From assembly GCA_963678395.1 (NCBI GenBank), contig OY782827.1, positions 1,612,001 through 1,676,000 on the forward strand: a stretch of 64,000 nucleotides of DNA, written 5' to 3'. A program made the translations under genes and the position numbers. The DNA is from JAAYAE01 sp963678395 (lineage in GTDB: Bacteria; Bacillota; Negativicutes; Acidaminococcales; Acidaminococcaceae). Positions 49,073 through 57,454 of the stretch are shown piece by piece (the stretch's first letter is position 1; each line of letters opens with the position of its first letter). The notes beneath the pieces are model-generated. The model saw only the letters and a program-made list of their open reading frames with translations, was not told the origin of the DNA and did not search any database.

Positions 49073-50557
49073 TTAGCTCCTCTTTTTCCAATAATCGCGC
49101 ACTACTTCGCAATCATCAAAATGAATAGTCTCATTTTTAAGAATTTGATAATTTTCATGTCCTTTGCCCGTTATCATTATAACATCAGTAGGACCTGCGT
49201 TAGAAAGTGCAAATTCTATGGCTTCTTTGCGGTCCGTTATTTTATGTATCTTCTTATGTTCTGGTGCACCAGCCAGTCCTTTTTCAATGTCAAGAATTAT
49301 AAGTTCAGGATCCTCAGACCTTGGGTTATCAGAAGTAACAACCAAATTGTCTGCCAACTCTAAGGCAATACGGCCCATAATAGGACGTTTTTTATTATCA
49401 CGATCACCACCACAACCAAATACTGCCCATAGTTTTCCCTTAGTAATTTGTCTTGCCGTTTTCAGTACGTTATCTAGGCCATCAGGAGTATGAGCATAAT
49501 CTACAATCACAGTATAAGGCTGCCCTGCTTCAACAAGTTGAAAACGCCCAGGCACCCCTGCGAAACCATCTAATACCGCCATTATTATTTCCTTGTCAAT
49601 TTTTTCAGCCAGCATAACCGCTACTGCAGTCATGACATTATAAACATTAAATTCCCCGGTTATATGCAAAAGTAAATCCATTTCACCTGCAGGAGTAGCC
49701 AAATTTAACTTCATATTTTTTGCTGCTACTTCAAATGTTAATGGATAAATATCATTGCTAGCGGCCTTACCATATGTAATTATAGGCGTTTTAGTGCGTT
49801 CCATAATAGTTTTCGCACTATAATCATCCGTATTAAAAATAGCGGTCTTACCATGTTTATTGCCTTGATGCAATCTAGTAAATAAGAGCGCCTTTGCTTC
49901 CCGATAATTTTCAAAACTACCATGAAAATCTAAGTGATCTTGGGTTATATTTGTTAACGCAGCTACATCAAATTCAATGCCTGATACACGATTCAATGCT
50001 AAAGCATGCGAAGATACTTCCATAACCACATATTCACAGCCGGCTTCTTTCATTCTGTATAAAGTTTTTTGCAAATCCACAACATCCGGAGTAGTATTAT
50101 GCGATGTTTCTACTTTTTCCTCAATCATAATATTAATGGTGCCTATAAGTCCTACTTTAAACCCTGCTTTACGTAAGATAATACGAATAATATTTGTAGT
50201 AGTTGTTTTACCGTTTGTACCTGTAATACCAATAACGCGCATATCTTTGCCTGGATAATCGTAAAACCATGGTGCAACAATTGTCATAGCATCCGTTGTG
50301 TTTTTCACCTTAATGACAGTCAATCCTTCAGGGGCGCTAACAGAATCTTCCACAAGGACAGCTGCGGCCCCGGCCTTATAAGCCTGTTCAATAAACTTAT
50401 GCCCATCTATATGTACCCCTTTTATACAAATAAAGAGACTACCTTTTTTCACTTGCCTTGAATCGATTGTAAGATCGGTAATAACTTTATCGGTACTGCC
50501 ACTTCTAACCTTAGCGCCCGGAATAAGTTCGATAATTTTTTCTAATTGCTTTTCCAT
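49073..50557 (-). CDS. murE: UDP-MurNAc-tripeptide synthetase
   Basis: This 494-residue Mur ligase adds the third amino acid. It has ITDLTIDSRQVKKGSLFICI, GITGTNGKTTTTNIIR and YAHTPDGLDNVL. The segment TSDNPRSEDPELI contains DNPR, the motif usually linked to meso-diaminopimelate specificity. It starts at ATG behind AGGAGG, just downstream of the ftsL terminator. Confidence 0.96.
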   Translation of the reverse strand: MEKQLEKIIELIPGAKVRSGSTDKVITDLTIDSRQVKKGSLFICIKGVHIDGHKFIEQAYKAGAAAVLVEDSVSAPEGLTVIKVKNTTDAMTIVAPWFYDYPGKDMRVIGITGTNGKTTTTNIIRIILRKAGFKVGLIGTINIMIEEKVETSHNTTPDVVDLQKTLYRMKEAGCEYVVMEVSSHALALNRVSGIEFDVAALTNITQDHLDFHGSFENYREAKALLFTRLHQGNKHGKTAIFNTDDYSAKTIMERTKTPIITYGKAASNDIYPLTFEVAAKNMKLNLATPAGEMDLLLHITGEFNVYNVMTAVAVMLAEKIDKEIIMAVLDGFAGVPGRFQLVEAGQPYTVIVDYAHTPDGLDNVLKTARQITKGKLWAVFGCGGDRDNKKRPIMGRIALELADNLVVTSDNPRSEDPELIILDIEKGLAGAPEHKKIHKITDRKEAIEFALSNAGPTDVIMITGKGHENYQILKNETIHFDDCEVVRDYWKKRS

Positions 50558-50576
50558 ATTTTTACCTCCTCTTAAG

Positions 50577-50599
50577 AAAAAAGCAGCCCGTAAGGCTGC
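50577..50599 (-). terminator. terminator between ftsL and murE
   Basis: On the complement, GCAGCC and GGCTGC arms with a 5-base loop (50583-50599) are followed by a T6 run. It lies about 45 bases after the ftsL stop codon, where ftsI normally sits, and would split the cluster into mraZ-rsmH-ftsL and the murE onward part. Confidence 0.8.
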
Positions 50600-50644
50600 C
50601 TCTTAACATTTTATACTGCATTAATAAAGAGTACAGCGTCCGTA

Positions 50645-51034
50645 TTATTTTGCGTAAGCATATCCATCATAAGCAATTTTCTTATCATCGGCCTGTACAT
50701 ATATATTGCTTCGCGCTGTTGTCATATTAAGTTTAGTGGCAGCCAATCCTGTAATTCTTGCTGGGCTGCTCAATGCATCTACGTCTATTTTTAACGCTGC
50801 ATTTTTAGTCAAAAGCTTTTCCTCTTGTTGTTTCATTTTTACTAAACTGCTAGTTTTAGTAACATAGGCCTCACTTAACATAACATTGCCCAAGTAGCAC
50901 ATAATGCCAACAACAAATAAAGCTACAACTTGATGACGAAAAGCGCGATAATTTACAATTGTTTTTTTTACTGGTTGCGGCGTAACTTCAAATTCTTCTT
51001 CCCATGCGTAACTATCGTATCGTCTAGCCAGCAT
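50645..51034 (-). CDS. ftsL: cell division protein FtsL-like
   Basis: This 129-residue bitopic protein has a cytoplasmic start (about 35 residues), one membrane helix (about 36-53) and a heptad-like coiled coil (KQQEEKLLTKNAALKIDV). It ends in a short tail. Sequence conservation is low in this family; position right after rsmH supports the call. It would pair with FtsQ. Confidence 0.8.
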   Translation of the reverse strand: MLARRYDSYAWEEEFEVTPQPVKKTIVNYRAFRHQVVALFVVGIMCYLGNVMLSEAYVTKTSSLVKMKQQEEKLLTKNAALKIDVDALSSPARITGLAATKLNMTTARSNIYVQADDKKIAYDGYAYAK

Positions 51035-51056
51035 AATGCTATCTCCTATCTTATAT

Positions 51057-51998
51057 TTATGTTTTTATTGCTCCCCTAAGTCTTGCACTACGAGCTCTAG
51101 GATTTTCCCGTACTTCTTCCTCCGTTGGTGCAAATGCTGTTACCTTTTTTACCTGTGGCGTTTTACCACAAACACAAATAACTAATTGCGGTGGGCAGGT
51201 ACAACCTCTGGCTAGTTTTTTTAAGGTCTGTTTCACAATTCTATCTTCCAAAGAGTGAAATGTTATAACTCCTATTCTCCCCCCAGGAGCTAAACATTCA
51301 ACCGCCTCAGTAACTACGTCTGCCAAAATATTAAGTTCATTATTAACTTCTATACGAATCGCCTGGAATGTTCTTTTAGCTGGATGTGGCCCGTCTTGCC
51401 TTGCACCTTTTGGTATAGCCTTTTTTATAACTGCTACCAATTCACCGGTAGTTGTCAATGGCTTTATTTTACGTTCCGCTACAATAAATTGAGCTATTCT
51501 TTTACTCCAACGTTCTTCACCATAATTGTAAATAAGTTCAGTAAGTTCTTCTTCTTTATAATGATTAACAATATAAGCAGCATCGAATTTCTGCCTATTA
51601 TCCATGCGCATATCCAAGGGGCCATCTTGCATATAAGAAAATCCACGTTCTGCTGTATCTAACTGATAAGAGGAAACTCCCAAATCAAAGAAAATGCCCG
51701 TAATTTTATCTATATTCAATGAATCCAATACGGGGCCAAAATTCTTGAAATTAGACCGTACGATATCAACATGACATTTAACACCTTGTAGCTTTTCCTC
51801 TGCGGCTGCAATAGCGTCAGCGTCTTGATCTATACCTATAATTCTTCCCTTTGGTGAAAGCAACTCGGCAAAAGCCCGAGAATGTCCAGCTCCACCCATG
51901 GTGCAATCCAAATAAATTCCATCAGGATCAGTTATCAACCAGTTAATGCTTTCAGCCAGCAAAACGCTCTTATGAACAAATTCCATTTTCATTACCAC
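51057..51998 (-). CDS. rsmH: 16S rRNA (cytosine1402-N4)-methyltransferase
   Basis: This 313-residue SAM-dependent methyltransferase carries HKSVLLAESINWL, DCTMGGAGHSRAFAE (SAM site), FFDLGVSSYQLD and the C-terminal GVITFHSLEDRIVKQ. It methylates N4 of C1402 in 16S rRNA. It is second in the division cluster. Confidence 0.97.
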   Translation of the reverse strand: MVMKMEFVHKSVLLAESINWLITDPDGIYLDCTMGGAGHSRAFAELLSPKGRIIGIDQDADAIAAAEEKLQGVKCHVDIVRSNFKNFGPVLDSLNIDKITGIFFDLGVSSYQLDTAERGFSYMQDGPLDMRMDNRQKFDAAYIVNHYKEEELTELIYNYGEERWSKRIAQFIVAERKIKPLTTTGELVAVIKKAIPKGARQDGPHPAKRTFQAIRIEVNNELNILADVVTEAVECLAPGGRIGVITFHSLEDRIVKQTLKKLARGCTCPPQLVICVCGKTPQVKKVTAFAPTEEEVRENPRARSARLRGAIKT

Positions 51999-52011
51999 CT
52001 GTCCGCAAAAG

Positions 52012-52443
52012 TTAAATGCCTAGGTCCACTAACTGCCCTACAATATCGTTAACATCTTCTCCTACTTTGGCATTATAGGCATTCCATCTGTCTATATCCC
52101 ATATTTCAGCACGAGAACCAACACCAAGTATTACTGCAACTTTATTTAAATTCGCATGGGTACGTAAACTTTGCGGTAACATTATCCTGCCCTGTTTATC
52201 AGGTTCTGTATCGACAGCGCCGCCAAAGAAAAATCTGGCAACCGCTCTAACATTTTGATTAGACATGGGTGAATCTGCAAACTTAGCCTGAAGCTTACTC
52301 CATTCGGCATCAGCATATACAAATAAGCAACCATCCAACCCTTTTGTTACTATAAAGTGCTTGCCAAGCGTTTCTCTGAGTTTGGCAGGCATAAACAGGC
52401 GTCCCTTGGTATCTAGATTATGTTGAAACTCTCCCATTAACAT
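52012..52443 (-). CDS. mraZ: transcriptional regulator MraZ
   Basis: This 143-residue protein consists of two SpoVT/AbrB-like repeats, each with the DxxxR signature (NLDTKGRLFMPAKLRE and EPDKQGRIMLPQSLR). MraZ represses its own operon by binding direct repeats in the leader; such repeats are seen at 52451-52489. It is first in the cluster. Confidence 0.97.
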   Translation of the reverse strand: MLMGEFQHNLDTKGRLFMPAKLRETLGKHFIVTKGLDGCLFVYADAEWSKLQAKFADSPMSNQNVRAVARFFFGGAVDTEPDKQGRIMLPQSLRTHANLNKVAVILGVGSRAEIWDIDRWNAYNAKVGEDVNDIVGQLVDLGI

Positions 52444-52450
52444 GTCTGCT

Positions 52451-52489
52451 CACCAACTTTCGCTCCACTTTTCACCACTTTTCACCATT
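52451..52489 (-). promoter_or_regulatory. MraZ operator repeats
   Basis: On the complement, the leader reads TGGTGAAAAG, TGGTGAAAAG, TGGAGCGAAAG, TTGGTGAG: four TGG(T/A)G boxes at 10-11 bp steps, just downstream of the -10. MraZ binds 2-4 such GTGG-type direct repeats with this periodicity in other bacteria. Assignment is by pattern and position. Confidence 0.8.
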
Positions 52490-52515
52490 GTAACCTTTAT
52501 TTACGTAAAAAACAA
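52487..52515 (-). promoter_or_regulatory. promoter of the mraZ (division) cluster
   Basis: On the complement, TTGTTT (52510-52515) and TACAAT (52487-52492) are 17 bases apart. The MraZ repeats begin right at the -10. Confidence 0.75.
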
Positions 52516-52660
52516 GGTTTTCCTCTATATATATTTGTGTTTTTCCTAACCTCTTAACTTTAAAAAAAATATGTGCTTTGGGTATAGTATTTTTTATGTT
52601 TTTTTCTCCTCATGTGCTATAATAAAAGACGTAATAAAAATGCTTGCAAGGAGGTCAGAC

Positions 52661-52861
52661 ATGGCTAAAATTACAAAAGATACCGGCATTATTGATGCCG
52701 TACAAGAACATCCTGAAATCATAGAAGTTTTCCAAGAATATGGTTTGGGCTGTATCGGCTGCATGGCAGCTAATTTTGAAACCATCGGTCAAGGTGCCGG
52801 TGCTCATGGATTAGATGTTGACGCGCTTATTGAAGATATCAATAAAAAAATTAGTGAATAA
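52661..52861 (+). CDS. DUF1858 domain protein
   Basis: This 66-residue protein starts MAKITKDTGIIDAVQEHPEI and contains GLGCIGCMAANFETI, the paired-cysteine DUF1858 motif. The ATG at 52661 follows AAGGAGGTCAG and is preferred over longer frames. Related small proteins are linked to hybrid-cluster or iron-sulfur chemistry, but no function is established. A TATAAT at 52618-52623 is a likely -10. The gene is transcribed away from mraZ. Confidence 0.9.
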   Translation: MAKITKDTGIIDAVQEHPEIIEVFQEYGLGCIGCMAANFETIGQGAGAHGLDVDALIEDINKKISE

Positions 52862-52862
52862 T

Positions 52863-52914
52863 AAAAACACAAAACCCCTGTGGTTCAAATGAACCACAGG
52901 GGTTTTGTGTTTTT
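52863..52914. terminator. strong bidirectional terminator
   Basis: A very long perfect hairpin with arms AACCCCTGTGGTTC / GAACCACAGGGGTT extended by AAAACAC/GTGTTTT lies between the DUF1858 gene and the pduL remnant, which converge on it. Confidence 0.92.
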
Positions 52915-52915
52915 A

Positions 52916-53173
52916 TTAGCAAACTACTTCTATCGTTACCTTATCACCACTACTAAGATTACTAGTATTGGCTTCATCCGTATATATACGAAAATCATCT
53001 GTATGCTTTTTACCCGCTCTTACTAATACATTGTGAAAAATCGTTTCACGTTCATCACTCGTTCTAATAGAAACAATATCGCCTGAATTTCTAAAATTAC
53101 AGGTGCTTGCCAATATTTTTCTTGTATCATAAAAAGACCACATTTTGACAAATATTTTCTGTTTCTTGTGCAA
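52916..53173 (-). pseudogene. remnant of phosphate propanoyltransferase (PduL-like), 3' end
   Basis: The last ~58 codons of this frame read SGDIVSIRTSDERETIFHNV, then LVRAGKKHTDDFRIYTDEAN and a C-terminal SSGDKVTIEVVC. This is how PduL-type phosphotransacylases end. The N-terminal two-thirds, with its histidine metal ligands, is absent; instead the frame runs back into the end of the acetate kinase gene. The likely cause is a deletion that removed most of pduL. PduL makes acyl-phosphate for AckA, so the pair formed one pathway. Confidence 0.75.
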
Positions 53174-54331
53174 TAACTAATTCTTCATTCGTTGGTATTA
53201 CTAATAATTTTACTGTGCAACCATCTTTGCTTATTTCTCTTAATTGCCCACGCAAAGCATTTTTATCTCGGTCCAGTTCCGCACCTATAAAGCCCAAATT
53301 TTCACAAATTTTTTCTCTTATTGCCGGAGAATTTTCTCCTAACCCAGCGGTAAAAACAATGGCATCCAATCCGCCCATGGCAAAAGCATAAGCACCAATG
53401 TATTTGCTTACACGATAAGCAAATACATTGCCAAGTGCGACCTTTCATCACCACCATCAGAAGCCCTCTCCAAATCGCGAAAATCACTGGATAAACCGGA
53501 TATGCCAAGCACCCCAGATTTATTATTAAGATACTGATATACTTGCTTTCCCGTCATATTCTCCTTATCCATTAAAAATGGAATGATAGCAGGATCAACT
53601 TCTCCACACCTAGTTCCCATAACGAGGCCTTCTAAAGGCGTAAATCCCATGCTAGTATCAACAGATTTGCCGTTCTTAACCGCTGCAACACTAGCACCAT
53701 TGCCCAAATGACAAGTTACAATACATAACTCCTTTAATTCTCGGCCTAAATATTTTGCAGCCTCCCCTGAAACATACCTGTGGGATATGCCATGAAACCC
53801 ATATTTCCTTAAACCATACTTTATATATAGCTCATAAGGCAGACCATAAAGATACGCTTTTGCCGGTATAGTTTGGTGAAACGCCGTATCAAAAACAGCT
53901 ACATGTGGAGCAGTAGGCATTATTTTCATACAAGCCTTTATGCCAGCAAGATTAGCAGGATTATGCAACGGAGCCATAGGAATACACTTCTTTATATCTT
54001 CTATAACCTTATCATTAATCAGTACTGACTCATGAAATTTCTCTCCGCCATGCACAACTCTGTGGCCAAACGCATATATTTCCGTTAAGTTTTTTATTAC
54101 CCCATAATCCTTATTAACTAATGCGGCAAGCACCATTTGTATTCCTTCAATATGATTGGCAATTGGCTTTTTCACTTCTATAGCATAATCATAAATCGAA
54201 TAATGTTTCAAAAAACTACCGTCCATGCCTATTCGTTCCAAAAGGCCTTTAGACATAACTTTCTTGGCTGTACAATCTATAAGCTGATATTTAATTGAGG
54301 AACTCCCACAATTTAGAACAAATATTTTCAA
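53127..54331 (-). pseudogene. ackA: acetate kinase, frameshifted
   Basis: The 5' frame (54331-53408) has VLNCGSSSIKYQL, GHRVVHGGEKFHE, FDTAFHQTIP, GFHGISHRYV and CHLGNGASVAAV, and runs to GDERSHLAMYL-stop. The continuation VFAYRVSKYIGAYAFAMGG and TAGLGENSPAIREK is in another frame and ends at 53127. The frame changes near 53427-53435 by a loss of one base (or four, which would fit the family spacing better). All active-site residues are present on one side or the other. As read, the product would lose about 90 C-terminal residues and be inactive. Confidence 0.9.
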
Positions 54332-54737
54332 ATTTACACCCCCTAAGAACTTTTTTCCTTAGAATTTTGCATACTTTTCAAGCGACAATCACAATTTCTC
54401 TTGCATTCTTGTGTTTGATGTAAGCTTTTGCCCCATGATAGTTAAATATTATGTCTATAATTATGTGCTTTTCTCTACATTTTAACCAGCATCTCCTTTG
54501 TTACATAAAGCATAATTTATAAGCCTCTTGAAAAATTAGTTATTTGTAAAATAAGCATTTTACTGCTAATTAATGGTTCCATTTTCATTACTTAATCTTA
54601 AATCATCGAATCACATAAGTAAAACTCAAAATTCAACTATTAATAATAGTCAAAACCGATATTTATTTTTTGTAGAAACAACTAACACTTCCATGCAATT
54701 TGTATACTCAATTCACCTTAACTTTATATTTTAAATA
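54332..54737. other. non-coding gap upstream of ackA
   Basis: This is an AT-rich stretch of about 400 bases without a recognisable gene or gene fragment in either direction. It contains an imperfect palindrome at 54633-54654 (core CTATTANTAATAG) that might be an operator, and should hold the ackA promoter, which I could not place with confidence. Confidence 0.5.
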
Positions 54738-54740
54738 AAA

Positions 54741-54775
54741 AATGCCGGAGCTAAAAAACACTCCGACATTTTTTA
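54741..54775 (-). terminator. terminator of the liv-peptidase operon
   Basis: On the complement, AATGTCGGAG and CTCCGGCATT pair around a 10-base loop and are followed by T6. It lies about 30 bases after the peptidase stop codon. Confidence 0.82.
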
Positions 54776-54800
54776 TATTTTTTTACATATAACTTCAGCT

Positions 54801-55952
54801 CTAATTTTCTATCCTATACATGCTAATAAATCTTTCATAAAACTCAATTGCCTCAAAAAACTTAGCAACAGAAAGCCGCTCATTAGGTTGGTGAGCTTGA
54901 GCATCTTCTCCCGGTTCGTAAATAATCATAGGCAACCCTGTATTTCCAACTAAAGATGAAGCATCAGTAAAATAATTTACGCCTCGTTGTTTTAAATCTT
55001 TACCTGCTGCCTGCATAGCATAAGCAATGATTTTATCGCCGGTTGGGCAAGAAACTGAAGGCAATAAACAAGTAAATTTATATTCTGCCTTAAATTCCCC
55101 ATCATTTAACTTTACTTCTGCAAACGCACTTTGCAGCATGTCTTCAATATCTTCTTGGCTTTGTCCTGGAATAGTACGAAAATCTATCCCGCAGGTGCAA
55201 GAATCAGGCACCACATTAATAGCAACGCCACCCTTAATTTGGTCCACACTATAAGTAGGCATACCAAGTACCGGATGGGGGGGAATATTAAATTTTTGTT
55301 TACTAAAAGCCGTTAAAAATTTATTCATGGCAAGGATTGCATTAGTGCCCAAATGAGGCATAGAACCATGTGCAGTCTGACCATGCGTAGTAACCTCTAC
55401 CCAAGCAGCACCTTTATGTGCCAAAAGCAAATCGCCATTACTGGGTTCCCCCACTAGCACAGCGCCTATATTTCTCATGCCGTCACATTCCACAAAATGT
55501 CCAGAACCAAGACAAAACAGTTCTTCGCCGGCAGTTGTCAAAAATACTACGTCTTGTTGTGGCAGTATTTTTTTGCGTTTAAGTCTAATAAGCGCATAAA
55601 GCATAGCGGCATCCGAACCTTTCATATCCGCTACGCCGCGCCCATAAACATAACCGTTTTCTATAGTACAAGAAAATGGAGCGTATTTCCAAGGGATTTC
55701 TCCAGGTGGAACTGTGTCCAAATGACCTGTAACCAAAAGATCATTACCTTTTGTTTCACCTTGGATGCTAAAAATTAAATTTGCTCTATTAGGTGCAAAT
55801 TCATCAACCTGACACTCTATGCCCTCAGTAAGCAATAGTGTTTGCAACTTATGTACTAAGGCCTTTTCATTACCTGGTGGATTAACAGTATCACAACTAA
55901 CTAAAATATGTAATAAAGCTAATGATTCCTCCATCTCAACTTTTTTTAACAT
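54801..55952 (-). CDS. M20 family metallopeptidase (ArgE/DapE-like)
   Basis: This 383-residue zinc-dependent amidohydrolase has the metal ligands in VTGHLDTVPPG, GRGVADMKGSDAA, TTAGEELFCLG, and near the end EDAQAHQPNERL. A dimerisation domain lies between. It resembles acetylornithine deacetylase and succinyl-diaminopimelate desuccinylase. The start is 2 bases from the livF stop, so it is the last gene of the amino-acid importer operon. It may release amino acids from N-acyl forms or dipeptides taken up; the substrate is inferred only from context. Confidence 0.87.
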   Translation of the reverse strand: MLKKVEMEESLALLHILVSCDTVNPPGNEKALVHKLQTLLLTEGIECQVDEFAPNRANLIFSIQGETKGNDLLVTGHLDTVPPGEIPWKYAPFSCTIENGYVYGRGVADMKGSDAAMLYALIRLKRKKILPQQDVVFLTTAGEELFCLGSGHFVECDGMRNIGAVLVGEPSNGDLLLAHKGAAWVEVTTHGQTAHGSMPHLGTNAILAMNKFLTAFSKQKFNIPPHPVLGMPTYSVDQIKGGVAINVVPDSCTCGIDFRTIPGQSQEDIEDMLQSAFAEVKLNDGEFKAEYKFTCLLPSVSCPTGDKIIAYAMQAAGKDLKQRGVNYFTDASSLVGNTGLPMIIYEPGEDAQAHQPNERLSVAKFFEAIEFYERFISMYRIEN

Positions 55953-55954
55953 AT

Positions 55955-56677
55955 TTATGCTTCCTTTCCTTTTTGCTGGTTTAAGTAAACTGTCATAAGC
56001 TTAGCTTTTGCTTCTGCAGTGTTTTCTGTACAGCTAGCAATTAATTCGCCTTTTTGCATCAAATATCCTCGGTCCGCCATCTCTAAAGCCTTAGCACCAT
56101 TTTGTTCAATTAAAAGAATCGTCATACCCTCTTTTTTTAATTGCTTGATAGTATTAAAAATATCGTTAACTACCAAAGGTGCCAACCCTAATGAAGGCTC
56201 GTCCAACAGCAAAATTTCCGGTTCTCCCATAAGGGCTCTGCTGATTGCTAACATCTGCTGCTCACCTCCGCTCATAGTACCTGCATTTTGTGTTCTACGT
56301 TCGGCTAACCGAGGAAACAGAGTATACGCCTTAGCAATATTTTCTTTAATTCGGGTTTTATCCGCACAAGCGCACGCACCAACTAATAAATTTTCTTCAA
56401 CTGTCATTTTAGGAAAAACTCTACGTCCTTCCGGAACAACTCCGACACCTCGGCGCACAATAGACTCCGTTGATTTTCCCGAAATATCTTCACCACGAAA
56501 AAATACTTGGCCAGCTTTAGGCTTTACAAAACCCAATATCGTATTTATCGTAGTAGATTTACCGGCTCCGTTGCTCCCCAGCAAGCAAGTAATCTGACCA
56601 TTCGTCACTTCCAATGTTACATTTTTTAAAACAGGAACAGAACCATAGGCAGTAAACACATTTAATAAGCTTAACAT
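55955..56677 (-). CDS. livF: branched-chain amino acid ABC importer ATPase LivF
   Basis: This 240-residue ABC ATPase has Walker A GSNGAGKST, signature MSGGEQQMLAISRAL and Walker B ILLLDEPSLGLAP. The short form without a C-terminal domain is typical of LivF. It overlaps livG by 7 bases. Confidence 0.93.
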   Translation of the reverse strand: MLSLLNVFTAYGSVPVLKNVTLEVTNGQITCLLGSNGAGKSTTINTILGFVKPKAGQVFFRGEDISGKSTESIVRRGVGVVPEGRRVFPKMTVEENLLVGACACADKTRIKENIAKAYTLFPRLAERRTQNAGTMSGGEQQMLAISRALMGEPEILLLDEPSLGLAPLVVNDIFNTIKQLKKEGMTILLIEQNGAKALEMADRGYLMQKGELIASCTENTAEAKAKLMTVYLNQQKGKEA

Positions 56678-57453
56678 GCCTCGTCCCCCTGTCCCAAATA
56701 AGCTTTTATAACATCTTCGTTGGTTGCCACCTCATCAAAAAGTCCATAGGCAATGCGTTTACCGTAGTCCAAAACCATAACCTTATCAACCAATCCTTTT
56801 ATGAAACCCATATCGTGTTCTACTACTATTATAGATAATTCCGGCATAGCTTTTTTTACTTTGAGTAAATCATTCATTAAAATTTCTGTCTCTATACCAT
56901 CCATACCGGCGCTGGGCTCATCCAAAAGAATAACCTTAGGATTAGAAGCTATGGCTCGACAAATTTCTAAGCGACGCCTGTCGGCATAGGGAAGATCGCT
57001 TGCTACTTTATTAGCCTGCGAAGTTAACAAAGTACCAAAAATCTCCATGATTTTTGAAGCTTTTTGCACTGCTTGTTTTTGCAAATCTTTTTCTTTTTGC
57101 ATTCCCACAATAGATCCAACTATAGAAGTATTCCGAAACTCTTCTAAACCCATCATTATGTTTTCTAAAACATTTAAATTCCAAAATAAACGACCATTTT
57201 GAAAAGTTCTAGACAACCCAAGATGAAAAACCTCATCTGTTCGTAATCCCTGTGTAGGTTTCCCCGCCAAGGTTATTGTCCCCGAAGTCGGTTTATAAAT
57301 ACCGGAAAGCAAATTAAATAAGGTTGTTTTTCCTGAACCATTAGGCCCGATAACTCCAAGAGTTTCACCTGCTTGTAGGGCAAAGGAAACTTCATTAACC
57401 GCAATAACGCCACCAAAACAAATGGTCAAATTTTGCACATCTAATAATTTCAT
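56671..57453 (-). CDS. livG: branched-chain amino acid ABC importer ATPase LivG
   Basis: This 260-residue ABC ATPase has Walker A GPNGSGKTTLFNL, the LivG-type stretch SRTFQNGRLFWNLNVLENIMMG, and Walker B VILLDEPSAGMDG. The ATG at 57453 is used: it gives the family start MKLLDVQNLT. A longer frame to 57555 runs back into livM and adds 34 unrelated residues. The ABC signature segment reads ASDLPYADRRRLEICRAIA, as in other LivG proteins. Confidence 0.93.
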   Translation of the reverse strand: MKLLDVQNLTICFGGVIAVNEVSFALQAGETLGVIGPNGSGKTTLFNLLSGIYKPTSGTITLAGKPTQGLRTDEVFHLGLSRTFQNGRLFWNLNVLENIMMGLEEFRNTSIVGSIVGMQKEKDLQKQAVQKASKIMEIFGTLLTSQANKVASDLPYADRRRLEICRAIASNPKVILLDEPSAGMDGIETEILMNDLLKVKKAMPELSIIVVEHDMGFIKGLVDKVMVLDYGKRIAYGLFDEVATNEDVIKAYLGQGDEAC

Positions 57454-57454
57454 T

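Noticed and set aside
56019..56597. 192-codon frame opposite livF
   Set aside because: Antisense shadow of an intact ABC ATPase gene.
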